Shown in pieces: positions 32,494 through 43,493 of a stretch of 64,000 bases of DNA; the stretch's first letter is position 1; each line of letters begins with the position of its first letter. The stretch comes from Ilyonectria destructans (taxonomy: Eukaryota > Ascomycota > Sordariomycetes > Hypocreales > Nectriaceae), in contig JAHEWK010000002.1 of the NCBI GenBank assembly GCA_020740775.1, forward strand, positions 3,472,001 through 3,536,000, given 5' to 3'. The notes under the pieces are model-generated. The model searched no databases, was not told the origin of the DNA, and saw only the letters and a program-made list of their open reading frames with translations. The translations under genes and the position numbers were made by a program.

Positions 32494-34452
32494 ATGGAGT
32501 CACAAACGGGTTTCAGGGTCCAGCCAAGTTTTATGGAAACGGAGCGGCAAGTCATTGTTCGTGTGAGTTAACCCGAAAAATTAATGCCATCCCGCCTCTG
32601 TTGACACTCTAAGATAAGGCTTGCGATATGTGCCGGAAGAAAAAGATCCGCTGTGAGCCTACCACGCAAGGATGCGCTCAGTGCACCAAATATTGCACAA
32701 GGTGCCACTTTACGCCAATTGCAATGAGGAGGAAGCCTCGCAGACCAGCTGGGTTAGTCTGCTCTAGCCCATGGAGTTTGCCTCTATTAAACGTACTGCA
32801 GCTTCAAATATATTGCAGAGCTCGAGGAAAGGCTTTTAGAAGTGGAGAGTTTTCTAGGAGATAAGTCTTTGAGGAAGCCAACTGTGCCTGACAACAGTTC
32901 GCGTAAAGAGCAAACGACATCTGCAGTATCACTTAACACAGCGGCACTGATTACATCCCATAACGAAAGTAATCAATGGATGCCAATGAGCGAGTCACAA
33001 ATTCCGTTCCCGGCACACGACTACGGCGAACCCGATTTAACTACGCTTGGGGGTTATATAATTGACCCTCTAGCCGGCAGTCTATGGCCGCATCCCGCTC
33101 CAGAGTTACGACCAGTTTCTCTACCAGCGCGCCAGCAACTTCCCACAAAGGCAGTCGCTCTGGAGCTGATTAAGGAAACTTTCAACAACTATAATAGGTT
33201 CCTTCCACTTTTTGATGAAGAGGACTTCTTGAGAGAGTTTCAACTCAAGTACTCGACTTCCAACCCTGGAGATGCTGGTTGGTGGGCGTGTCTCAATGTC
33301 GTGCTGTCGATAGCTCATCGTCTCCGCGCCCTGCGCACATTGGACCCGGCGCATGAGAACTTTCTAGCCTTTGGTTACATACAAAACGCCCTAAGCGTCG
33401 TCTCCGAGCTGAACGTCTCTAACCGCAGCCTCTCTGTCGTCCAGGCTCTGGTGGGTATGGCTTGCATTCTTCAGGGAACCCCGAATCCGGAGCCAGCCTC
33501 AATGCTCGTAGCCGCCGCCCTACGCTTGGCACAGGCTATGGATCTGCATAGAGAGTGTTCCGACCCAGATCTCACGAAATCACAAGCTGAGACGCGGAGG
33601 CGGGTGTTTTGGAAGGTATACGTTCTTGACAAGGATATTAGTCTACGGACGGGCCGACCCTTCAGTCAAGATGATGATGACATGGATGTCCGACTGCCAT
33701 CAAATACAAGTCTTGAGACATGTAACGTGGACCTCTTCAACTATCGCATAGGGCTTGCGGTTATTCAGGGGCAGGTGTACAAACAGTTGTACTCGATCCG
33801 GGCTGGACGACAATCGGAGACACAAAGGGCGATTGCGGCACAAGAGTTGAGTTCTTTATTATCGTACTGGAAGTCCAGTGCGCAGCTGGAATCGCCAGAG
33901 GACTCCACGGTGTTGTCAGGCGAGATGATCCACAAGGTGGTTCTACGACTCACATATATTCATTGCCTGACAATGATTGATCGCCACTTGCCCCCGACGG
34001 CAAGATCTCCCTCCGACCTAGAGCTCGGTCGGTCTGAACTATTATTACCCCCAGGCAGTCTATGCCTCGCTGAGTCACGCAAAGCGATCCGTCTCATTGA
34101 AGCCATCCCTCAAGGAGACTGCTCTTGCGTCTGGTAAATTATCTCTTAAGAACCAGAACCTTCCTGAATTCCTTCTCTGACTTGCTCCAGGATGCTTCTT
34201 CACGCTTTCTTCGCTGCAGCCAGCAGCATGCTCTATAATCTAACACAAAACCCTACGTCGCCGAACGCACTTTCAGACCTTCATCTCGTCAAGCCATTTC
34301 TACGTCTGCTGGAGACGCTTACCAGGGATCCAAGAACACGCTCACGATCCGAGGAACTCGGGCGAATGCATCGCACTTGCAACAGCTTAAACAACGAAGC
34401 AAAAAAGGCTGTTCAACTTTTCAGTCTAACATCTACGGCGTCCTTAAAATAA
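32494..34452 (+). CDS. Zn(II)2Cys6 transcription factor, 598 aa
   Basis: Fungal-specific nuclear regulator. Four exons join in phase: 32494-32562, 32619-32752, 32802-34133 and 34191-34452. The Zn2Cys6 cluster has C25, C28, C35, C42, C45 and C52 (RACDMCRKKKIRC, then CAQC and TRC), with an extra C49. The linker RRPAGFKYIAELEERLLEVE, completed by splicing, is the usual start of a dimerising coiled coil. The middle region (about 170-400) is the fungal_trans type (RLAQAMDLHRE, AETRRRVFWKVYVLDKDISLRTGRPF). The C-terminus is plain helical. The first intron uses GTGAGT and the second GTTAGT. The adjacent GST and SDR genes are natural candidates for control by it, but no binding site was shown. Confidence 0.9.
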
Positions 34453-35512
34453 TTATTTCAGCATGGTTATTTTTGAATAAAACTTTATTGATGCTCTATT
34501 TCGCCCACAGAAGCAGGATGGATGCCGCTAGACAGGTTGCCTTGACCCCAAACACGCTTTTACTTGGCCTATGTAGCCGCAGGCCGGTCCTGCAGGACGT
34601 TCGAGATGGCTGGACTGGCTTTCATGCGCCCTAACCAGTCATCAAGAACCGGGAAACCTTCTTGAGGTTCAACCTGTGCTTGGAAAGGAACATAATGACA
34701 TAAAAGATTGGGCAGGAGGCGTACAAGCCAGGAGTAATTTATTCACCGTCCTGTTTTGCAACTTGATATGTAAGTGACTGCTTCCTTAGTGTAGCGTCAA
34801 CTTGACACCATCACCCACACAAAATACACTCATATGCAAAAGACGAAAGATATGCGGAAGGCGAACAAAGCTTTCACAAACAATTCTATCCCCGATAATT
34901 TAGCGGCGAAAAAAAAACAGGAACCAACACCCAACTCATTAACTTATCTTTAGGGAGATACACAGAAAGCTGTCGCTCAGGCGTCATGTAAGGTCAGCCC
35001 GAAGCTGCACCAGACTTTGGGTTTGTAGTCGGATCGATCCGAGGCTTATATCTCCAGATAGGAAAGCATCTCATGAAATAGTAAATCGGGTCGGTCGCAG
35101 GGAATTTCGCTGGCAAGGCCTCGAGAAGGCCTGCAGCAGCCCGATATTTAACTGGGTGGGAGATGGAGGTTGGACAAGGATCGTGACGTCTGCCAAATAG
35201 ACTCAAATAAATCTCTCAAAAATAAAGGCAACAATTTATTAATCCTGACGATAAGTCCCTAGAGCCTGTAGGCTCTCTGACTTGCTAGGAAAAATCTCAA
35301 GAAAAGAAAACGCGATGATTCCTCCCCTCTGTCTGCTGTCACCTCCCCTTTTTAACCCCTGTGGAGTCTCTGCTAGCGACCAGCTAGCCCGAGAGTCCCT
35401 GACCGCCTGTCACAATAATAACAAGGATCCTTCTTCATTTCTACCCACCCTCACAGCAGTGACTCGCCTGTGTAAGGCAGAAAGACCCCCTCTAACAATG
35501 ATCCGCCACAGC
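34453..35512. other. Convergent intergenic region with a possible gene remnant
   Basis: 1.06 kb between the regulator and GST stops. A minus-strand frame at 34994-35206 contains FPIWRYKPRIDPTTNPKSG and AAGLLEALPAKFP, which reads like the C-terminal end of an ascomycete protein. No upstream exon or start was found, so it is at best a remnant. The rest is AT-rich. Confidence 0.35.
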
Positions 35513-36175
35513 CTATTTGGCTTCTTGGAGCTTCAGGACCTTCTTCACACTCGGGCGCGCAAGCATGTTCTCAGACCACTTCTTGACGTGCGGGTAGTCA
35601 TCCTGGTTGAACTCGTCGTTCGGAATTCGCGGCTCGGCTGTGTGCTGCCACGTAAAGAAGGCGATGTCCACGTACGAGAGCCGGCCACCTAAGAACCAGG
35701 AGTTGCCGTCCGCGTCAGGCTTCTGCTTCGCGAGGTGTCCCTCTAGGACCCCAGTTACGCGGTTGACCTCTTTGACGTAGCGCTCGCGCGCCTCGGGAAG
35801 TGGCTGATAGATAATAAACCACATCGCCTGCCCGTAGTACGGTCCCTGGCCGGTAGTCTGGTAAAAGAGCCATTGACGAGCGTGGTAGGCCTCAACTGTG
35901 CCCGGCACGAAGCTGAGCTTGTGGTCCTTGTCGTATTTCTCTGTCAAGTACTCGATAATAGCGCCCGACTCCCATAGCGTGAGGTCTGTGTTTGGATCCT
36001 GGATAGACGGCAGCCTCCCGTTCGGGTTGATGGCGACGTAGTTGGGGTTCTTGACGTCGGTAAGCGGGATCATTTCCGTCTCATATGGCAGTCCCAGCTC
36101 CTCGCAAAGGATAATAACCTTGCCAGCGTTAGGCCCGTGAACTCCCAACACTTTGATCGTCTTCATTTTAGCCAT
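35513..36175 (-). CDS. Ure2p-like glutathione S-transferase, 220 aa
   Basis: Cytosolic glutathione transferase of the fungal Ure2p-like/GTT class. Single exon, 220 residues, the usual length. The N-terminal thioredoxin fold spans about 1-90: HGPNAGKVIILCEELGLPYE, the NPNGRLPSI cis-proline segment and WESGAIIEYL, the glutathione gamma-glutamyl site. The all-helical C-terminal half includes WLFYQTTGQGPYYGQ and the domain core SYVDIAFFTW. The start at 36175 gives MAKMKTIKVLG; the second Met could also start. It faces the SDR gene over an 814-bp shared upstream region, and the Zn2Cys6 gene lies downstream. A role in detoxification or redox stress is inferred from family and context. Confidence 0.93.
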   Translation of the reverse strand: MAKMKTIKVLGVHGPNAGKVIILCEELGLPYETEMIPLTDVKNPNYVAINPNGRLPSIQDPNTDLTLWESGAIIEYLTEKYDKDHKLSFVPGTVEAYHARQWLFYQTTGQGPYYGQAMWFIIYQPLPEARERYVKEVNRVTGVLEGHLAKQKPDADGNSWFLGGRLSYVDIAFFTWQHTAEPRIPNDEFNQDDYPHVKKWSENMLARPSVKKVLKLQEAK

Positions 36176-36989
36176 TTCGATGAAGGTGTATCGGGTTATC
36201 CGAAACGGAAAGCTTGCGAAATTTATTTAAATGGTGGCTGATGATGAAAGACTCAGGAGAGATGATAGAGTGCAAGATGGACCTGGGATTACGGACTTCT
36301 GATCTCATTTTAAATGCATCACCGCCTCCTCCCCGACAGTCCAAAGCACATTAAACTTGATTACTAGGGGTAGCAAGCTGACAAATGTTGACAATGCTAC
36401 ACAGGAGTTCCATCGCAACTAAATGCACTCAAGTAGCCAAGGGATAGCAAATATCCAAGCTTACGCAACTACAAGGCAAGAAAGTCAGCCGGAGCGGAGG
36501 ACTCGTAAACAGAACTACATTGGTGACGAACGGAATTGGAAATGGTGTATTCGAGTTCGGACCTTCCGAAGGGTCCGGGTCCGCGATGACTTAATCGTAC
36601 CGCCAATAGGCATCCAGGCTTGGTCATAGGCCTGGGAACCCCGCGCTACGCCCTGGCGCTACGCTAGGAACGCTGTAGGATTACTGGTTTGTGGGCAGGG
36701 GCTCATTTACACACATGTACAGTTTGTACAAGACTAGGTAGACAGATCTCTTTTCCTTTGTCATAGTAAAATCTACGGAAGCGGAACTGCAATATTGATT
36801 ACAAACGCTACCAGCAAAAATCTCGCCGCCTCGAATCACTTGACCGATTGCCGATTGCCGATTGGGTATTCCTATTCCCTGTCCCCTTCTTTGCCTCAAT
36901 GAGAGGATGAGTATATATATGGTGGACAAAGCCTTCCTGCTTTCTTGCTCGACTACACACAGTCTGACTTTTCTCTTACATTACAAACC
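36176..36989. promoter_or_regulatory. Shared divergent promoter region of GST and SDR genes
   Basis: 814 bases between the two start codons. Towards the SDR it has GTATATATAT at 36911-36920, about 70 bp before the ATG, a likely TATA box. Towards the GST there is TTTAAATAAATTTCG-like sequence near 36210-36230. Mid-region short repeats (CCGATTGCCGATTG at about 36842-36860) and palindromic GACCTTCCGAAGGGTCCGG near 36560 could be regulator sites. Function is inferred. Confidence 0.5.
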
Positions 36990-37798
36990 ATGCCCGGAAC
37001 ATCTCCTGTCGTTCTCATCCTCGGTGCGGGGCCTAAAGTCGGTCTTCCAGCCGCGAAGGCCTTTGCTTCGAAAGGCTACAAGGTTGCAGTCGCAGCCCGG
37101 TCGCTGAAGGAGGCAGACAGCACAGACAATCAACTTAACATTAAAAGCGACTTCGCCAACCCTGACGATGTTGTCAAAGCCTTCGCAAAGGTTAAAAAGG
37201 AGCTGGGAATCCCAAGCGTAGTCGTCTACAACGGTAAGTCTTAGCACCAGAGGCCTCTAGCTGAATGCCCTGCTGAAATTTCACAGCCGGCGCCGCGACA
37301 TTCTCTCCCCCCAACGACCCCTTTGCAATCCCGTTGGATGCTTTCAAGCGAGACATGACCGTCAACAACACCAGTGTCTTTGTCGCTGCTCAACAAGCCG
37401 TCCTCGGCTTCGCGGAGCTCCCTGCCCATGCGCCAAGGGTATTCTTGTTCACGGGCAACATCCTAAACGTCACACCCCTCCCGCAGTTTCTGGAATCGGG
37501 CGCTGGCAAGTCAGCGTCTGCGCACATGATGATGGCTGCTGCCGCTGAATACAAAGAGAAAGGATTCAAGTATGCCATCCCCACCGTGTTTTAACGCCTA
37601 AGTGGATGTGACTAACAGTTTTGTAGATTTTATTATGTTGATGAACGGAAGGCGGACGGCTCGGCCGCTTTCAAGATCGATGGAGAGGCACATGCAAAGC
37701 TCTTCTGGGAGCTCGCAGAGGCGAAGACGCAGGGTCCGTGGTTGCAGACCTTCGTCAAGGGCGCGGGATATAAGGACTTCGGCCCCTATCGACTATAG
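36990..37798 (+). CDS. Short-chain dehydrogenase/reductase (SDR), 232 aa
   Basis: NAD(P)-binding Rossmann-fold protein. Three exons: 36990-37233, 37287-37569 and 37627-37798. The second intron starts GTATGC and ends TTTGTAG, restoring GFKFYYVDERKADG. The nucleotide-binding loop is ILGAGPKVG near residue 10, and VAVAARS follows at the end of the second strand. VVYNAGA is the usual NAG segment. The catalytic Tyr-x3-Lys of classical SDRs is not evident: the expected place reads SGAGKSASAHMMMAA, so it belongs to a divergent fungal SDR group or acts differently. The last coding 29 nt and the 3' UTR are duplicated in inverted orientation at 39671-39774. It pairs head to head with the GST gene. Confidence 0.88.
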
Positions 37799-37873
37799 TG
37801 TTGTCGCAGGCACCAGTCGCCTTTTTATTAGTATGATCTGCTTATTAGTAGTCTTTTTATCAGTAGAATCTTG
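37770..37873 (+). repeat. 104-bp inverted duplication, copy at SDR 3' end
   Basis: The last codons of the SDR (from ATAAGGACTTCGGCCCC), its stop and 75 bp of 3' UTR. The reverse complement recurs at 39671-39774 with no gaps and 6 mismatches, all in the noncoding part. Confidence 0.95.
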
Positions 37874-38203
37874 TTATGAATGGTCTTTCAATTAGAAAAA
37901 CCTTTTCAAGACAGAACATGGCTCCCTGAAGCCCTCCGTTCTAAATGCTCGTGTTCATCTAAGAACCGCTGACTTCTCGATCATCGGACTCCTCGTTTTC
38001 GACAGCAGTATTATCATTCGGAAATACGCCTCGGAAATGATAGAGTTCGTAACGTAAGGCACTTGCATATGTCTCCTCATTTGAATCAACAGATGCGCTT
38101 CGAGATGCCGGAGGCTGAACCAGAGAAGGAGGCTGAACTAGTGCACCATCAGCTGGGACAGGGGAGGAGGATGGAACCCAGAATCGTTCTCAGGCACCGA
38201 AGT

Positions 38204-39003
38204 CTAATCTCTATATCCCTCTAATTGGTACTGCAAGAGGCGGTCAATGTCGAAAGATGGATCCTTTCTCTCATCACCCCCTTCGCGTCCGGCGACACTC
38301 AGCTTAGAAAGCTCCTGGCACTTTCGCTCCCGTCTAATAGAATGGAGCTCAAGCTTATCAGATTTTTTCTTCTTCGGGTTGATATAATCTTCAAGCTCAT
38401 CAAGTTCTTCGAGCGCCTGGAGCGTCGCTTCAGTCTCATCACTGGGCTTATCGACCACCGGCTTGGACTTGGGGCGCCCGATGAGCTTCTTGACTTCTTC
38501 TGAAGACATATTAGATATTGCATCTGACAAGGAGCTTCTTACTTACCGTTTGAGGTTTCAGGACCTTGTCGTGGGACCTGATGTCCAAACTTGGTGGGCT
38601 GAGTCTGGCGGAGAGCCACCTTCGTACTCAAGACACTGCTGGAACCCTTCGGCCCCTGATGGACGCCGTTCACATATAGGTTATTGTTGATGGTGAAGGG
38701 TTTCGCCGCTTTAGAGACGCCTTTTCAAAGGTTTGGCTTCAGAACAGTTTTGTTCTTATCAGCAAGTGATGCTGCTCCATGTTAATGGACGTTTGCCCAG
38801 GCGAGGTGAGACTCGGCAAACATCTTCCAGGACTTTGGAAGGTTCGCCTCCTGGTATCCTTCGCTGGTAAGGAGGGCACCAGCTAGCGAGACGGCATTCG
38901 GTCCTAGTTCTGGTCTGGTTTTCCCTTCCTTACACTGACGATCGAGAAGCTAATACCAGTAGTCCCCACGGGAGCGGTAGTCTGTTTTCGGTTGGTGGAG
39001 TCA
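38204..39003 (-). pseudogene. Unrecognised gene broken by four in-frame stops
   Basis: On the minus strand one frame can be followed for about 800 bp. A 5' exon ends at 38547. A 47-nt intron (GTAAGT...TTCAG, 38546-38500) is followed by an exon from 38499 to the stop at 38204. The product is rich in Lys/Glu, for example EEVKKLIGRPKSKP and LQALEELDELEDY. Upstream, LTSEGYQEANLPKSW and NNNLYVNGVHQGPKG read as ordinary protein, but the frame is cut by TGA (39003), TAG (38952), TAA (38784) and TGA (38727). Each would be CGA, CAG, CAA or CGA before a C-to-T change, as in repeat-induced mutation. I do not know the family. A truncated product from ATG 38511 cannot be excluded. Confidence 0.6.
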
Positions 39004-39670
39004 TATAAGTGAATGTCAGTAAGCGCCAGGTGAAGCCTCGCAGGGGACACGACAAACCGGAGCTCGAGGATCGTAGAGCACTAAATTTCCGGACCACCTG
39101 GAGGCAGAAAGAAAAAGAAAGATGAAAATCTAAGAAATAACAGTAGAATGGTAGCGGAGATGGATTCTCAGACTTGCGCAATGTGCAGAAGGTGATTGAT
39201 AGCTGAGTGTTTGAAACGTGATCTCTTGATGATGGAGTTGTAGCTTGGAAAGATTAGACTCGCCGAAGAGACTCTTCCCGCTAGCGCAATCATGAAACCC
39301 TTGTGCAGCATGAATGAAAGATGCAATACCAGTAATTCGTTTGAGTGGCGACAAGGGGACAGAATTGAAGATGCCTTGTGATGATTCTACGACGCGACTA
39401 CTGTGTAAGGTTAAGGTTTAAACTTGGGCAGAGGGGTTCCATAAGGCGAAGTCACAAGCATGCAAAAGCTGCGATAGCTAGGAGGAGACTTTGTGAAATC
39501 GCCGTAGCTGTATGAAGCCTTAAGATGCTCTTGTGAACTTGGGCATAGGGGGACAAACATAATAACTTATTGACAACAGTTTGCTCCATGTTAACGAAAT
39601 CCCATCTGCCATTTCTAAATTTTGAATCGGCCCCAGACAAACTTTTAACAACATATGGCAAGTTTCCCCT

Positions 39671-39774
39671 CAATATTCTACTGATAAAGAGACTACCAAC
39701 AAACAGATCATACTAATAAAAAGGCGACTGGCGCCTGCGACAACACTATAGTCGATAGGGGCCGAAGTCCTTAT
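39671..39774 (-). repeat. 104-bp inverted duplication, distal copy
   Basis: Inverted partner of 37770-37873; the first 42 bases in gene orientation are identical. It carries the SDR C-terminal codons but not the rest of the gene. Together the copies bound a 2-kb interval holding the stop-broken gene. Confidence 0.95.
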
Positions 39775-40595
39775 GGTGTTAGCAGTAGGCATTGGTTAAG
39801 TAGGGCTGAGATCATGTTCGGACAGGAATGTAACCATTTTTGTTCCTCTCTCATGATCAACTCCGTAACTAAGAAAGGCGAGATTTTCTCATCTGCTATA
39901 GCTGGTATATTGGTGGAGAAGGACTATCAGAAACGGCTTACCTGCTCTTTCCACAACTGGGAAGGAACACCCGTCTTGTCAACAGGACAACCTCGCGCCG
40001 AATCGCCATCCGCACCACCGAGCGCACCCTCGCCACCGTCATCGCCCGCACCATACGCACCGCCCAGGCCGTCCTGAACGGCACCGGCTCAATCGAGGAG
40101 TGGCGCCGAGCCTTTTAGGCAGAGCTCGGCGCCTGCGCGGCCCCCAAGGCCCTGAGGTGGCTTCGGCCACTTTCGTGGCTAAACGCCTCCCAACGGGCTC
40201 GTCCCGACGCAGAAGGGAACTTACCGGGGAAGTTAAGGGTGGCGAAGAAGAAAGAAGTTGAGAGTCGCAGCAGGGTGGGTATTTATTTATTTACCCTCCC
40301 CATTTAGGCCTGATATTAGAGGTTGGGTTGGTTAGACTTTATGACGTTACTGGTGCTTGACAGCGTTACAGACGGTCATAGGTGAGGCCGATAATGCTGC
40401 TATATAAATAGTATTGTATCCGCGCTGAGCTATACTGGTTACTGTTGGAGCTTGACAAAACGTAGGCGGAGGTTTTATCCAGCTAGCTCAGGCCAAGGTT
40501 AGGGCTATATGGTATCTCTACCAGACTGTAGCACTACTATATAACCCCATATAGGTTCAGATAGATTACAAACGAAAAAAAATAAAAAAAACCTC
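39775..40595 (+). mobile_element. Retroelement-like remnant ending in an A-rich tail
   Basis: A GC-rich island (about 39990-40250) sits in AT-rich DNA. In one frame it encodes RIAIRTTERTLATVIARTIR, then a GTGSIEEWRRAF segment, a TAG at 40116-40118 (CAG before a C-to-T change) and AELGACAAPKALRWLRPLS. It is followed by a stop-rich 300-bp stretch with TATATAA words and then an A-rich run at about 40575-40592. A coding end, 3' region and A tail suggest the 3' end of a non-LTR retrotransposon. The family was not identified and the left boundary is unclear. Confidence 0.4.
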
Positions 40596-40883
40596 GACAG
40601 ATTTAGAAAGACCTATGACGATGCTAGGGCAACCTTTAACGTTGTACAAGGAAATCCTGCAACAAGCGTCGGCTTTGTGCGAGAGCGTTTCAAACCAAGC
40701 GACATTGCTTTAGCCCAGCTTTATGACGGAATTCTTTTCGAAAACAGGTTTATGGAAATGAATGCCACTCCCAAGAGGTTCGTTGAAAGCGAGGAACAAA
40801 AGAGGGATGATGTGTACCTGATTAATACTTTCGTCACTGGCAAGCAATATCTCGTTGGGTTCGGGCAACAAAGGTCTGGATGA
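40596..40883 (+). pseudogene. C-terminal fragment of an unrecognised protein
   Basis: Directly after the A-rich tract, an open frame continues to a TGA at 40881-40883. It encodes NLDRFRKTYDDARATFNVVQ, RERFKPSDIALAQLYDGILF and a tail VYLINTFVTGKQYLVGFGQQ. It has balanced amino-acid use and no internal stop, but no ATG near its start and no promoter-like leader; its 5' side is the A-rich tract. It looks like the 3' end of a gene interrupted by the element to its left. The family is unknown to me. Confidence 0.45.
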
Positions 40884-42224
40884 TATCACGATTTGATGGA
40901 AGCTTGCTATTCTTAAATTTTAACGTATATTTTATGTAGTAAAGCATTGATACTTTGCAAACGCATTTCGAATCTGTCTTGATGATACTGTAGTCCAGAG
41001 GCCATCCCATTAGCCCGGCTTCTTTCCCATAGAACCAATTAACAGTAGCCGCCTATCGTCAATAGAACAATGCTCAGCCATATCCAAGCAAACTGAATGT
41101 AGACACACCGCTTTACCAACGTCCTTCACAAAGTAAAGCTGCCCTTCGCCTCAGGCCCTGCTTGATTATCTCAAATGCAACCAAGGCTGGTCAAGGGCTT
41201 TGTAAATAGGAATCACGAAATCAATGAGATGGTGTGGCTCAGCAATCACTGTCATTACAATTGAACTTATACCATGTCATATTTAATGCAGGAAGACTAG
41301 GACGACTACGGTGACGGTGACAGTTCGGGCGCTTGGTGACGGAGACAACCGCGATGACGAAGAGGGCTCGGACGATAGCGACGACGGGAAGAACCGGGGC
41401 AATGAAGGCACAATTAGGATACCAAGTTGAAACCTACGCATAAAGATGCATAAATTAGCAATCATCCCTTTGCTGATCGCGGAGGGTCTATGAATGCACA
41501 CCGAATTTCAGCCCACAGCTTTAGTCCTACTCTGTTTCAAACCCCCTCCACCTCAACATATGCGCCATCACCTGCCAAGCCCGGACAATAGACCCAGCAC
41601 TGAGGACAAAAGCAAAGTAAATAAGCAGTCCTGGAAAGAGACATAAACTAATTTGGAGGAGTGGATAATGGCGGTGAGGTCTTCGGATGAGGGTGCTTGG
41701 CAGCGGAAAGGGAATCCATTGGCCTGTCTGCGCTCGTCCAATATCCACTCACTGTGTCAGGACCAACAGTTGCCACTCATGCAAGACACGGGATAGACAA
41801 TAGAGCGCCTCGCCGTAATCAAGTGGGGGATCGGCAGCTGCAGGTAGCAGAGAGAGCGAGCTGGTTGGGAGAAGATGCATGCAGGGTCGTACTCGTACTA
41901 TGTGGCGGCGCTATGACTCTTAGAGTCTTAGTTATCGGACCTCCTGTTGGTCCTATCTCTTAGCCAGATGCAGTTGGGGGGCTGGCAGGTCGGAATTTCA
42001 GCTGGAGATGGAGGGTCGAATTGCTTTTCGGGTTGAGACAACTCATTCGTCTCGGCTCTGCACAATCTCCTCCTCGTGTGCACATGCCACCCGACAGGCT
42101 TCACACTCTCATATCCTTACTAATGTCGGCGATTATATAGAGTCAACGTCTGTTCTTCCACCTCGGCTTAAGCATTCGTACGCTGTTAACTCCTTCTGGC
42201 TTTAGCGCAGTGCAAGTCGAGAAC
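40884..42224. other. Intergenic region, no gene supported
   Basis: 1.3 kb. The short frames at 41283-41501 and 41527-41748 (minus) have no recognisable content. A GACGACTACGGTGACGG-type simple stretch lies near 41290-41330. Confidence 0.45.
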
Positions 42225-42840
42225 ATGGAATACACACCTTTTGACTATTTTATTAACGGGAGAGGCCTCGTGGCCTACTCGGAGCATAGCTATGACATCA
42301 ACTTTGTTACAAAGGCCGGCCAATATTCGTCTACTCTCAACAACATGGAACCCGAACACATTTCAGTACTCAAAGAGAACTGGCACCACTTCGATCCAAA
42401 ACAAGATGTTGAGCAGGTGCACCCCATCGGACCGAAGGAAGAGACGTAAGGACATTTATGATCGATCAGGATGTTGCTGACTGTAGTACAGTGGTGTGCT
42501 GATCAATTGTACGAAGTACTTTTGGCCGATACGTCGCTTAGAACACGGGCTCTACCAGGTTGATGTCAAGTTTGACTCTTTGCCAGACAGAGTGCAAGTG
42601 GAAGTCCATAAGGATCAAATCCGCGAATTCTATGGCAGCTTCAAAGTGCCAGAGACATACAATGGCCGCTGCTCTATGAAAATCAAGACCACCGAGCAAT
42701 TTCGCACCACCTGGTATGTTGTTTTCTATGCTGAAGGCAAAGAGAGAAAAGAACTCGACTACGAGGTGGCAATCTTGGTTCCGGGGCAGCCTCTGGTTAT
42801 GCATCCCAAGTCCTCACCGGTTGGGAGGATTGAGGAGTGA
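42225..42840 (+). CDS. Hypothetical protein, 189 aa
   Basis: Two exons, 42225-42445 and 42492-42840, join in phase across a 46-nt intron (GTAAGG donor, GTACAG acceptor), giving 189 residues. The N-terminus MEYTPFDYFINGRGLVAYSE has no signal peptide. The second half alternates hydrophobic and polar residues (GLYQVDVKFDSLPDRVQVEV, RTTWYVVFYAEGKERKELDY), suggesting a beta-rich fold, and ends in VAILVPGQPLVMHP. No catalytic motif or membrane segment is visible and I do not recognise the family. The splice fit and clean frame make it a credible gene. Confidence 0.65.
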
Positions 42841-43493
42841 TGCATTCGATTTCGGACTCAAGTAGGGTGGTATAAGGGGAAGACACAATGTATCTACTAT
42901 GTTACTCTTGATTGCTTTTGTCAATTCATCAACCTCACAGTCTAGTGAGCTTAAAGCACTTCATTCTTTCGTGAGTGGCGGGGACTTGGTACATGGTGTG
43001 TAGGTCGCATTCATCATGTTGACTCTCAGCCCAGAGACTACCAAGGCTAGCGTGGTATGACCGCGACAATGGGCTTGGAAATGGCGAGAAAATGAGGCTC
43101 GTAACAGCGACGTGATGCATTTCTGACGGTATTGTCGCCCCTCCGCCATTTCCATCTCTTGGTTACTGGAGCATGCACTGTCGCGCCAGCGCTGCAGTGT
43201 TGGCTTGAATGAGAGCGCCTTTGGGCCTACTAATTACCGGATGAGCCAGATGGAGAGCAGCTCTGCACGATGGAATGTTTGACAGGGTGTTCCAATCTGG
43301 AAGAATCATCTTATCGATAGCTTATCGATATGATACGTTGTCATGACACCCTGACATTCGATCCCTGTGGAAAGGGGGCCAAGCAAATTGTTTTCAGATT
43401 CAATTCCTGGCATACTTACGCGTTTCCCAGGCGTGTTTCTTCACCATTGGTCTCCACCCACAATTATTCGGTACGTGTCAGCCAGTAAATACA
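42841..43493. other. Intergenic region
   Basis: About 650 bases without a gene. TTATCGATA occurs twice in tandem near 43311-43331. Confidence 0.4.
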
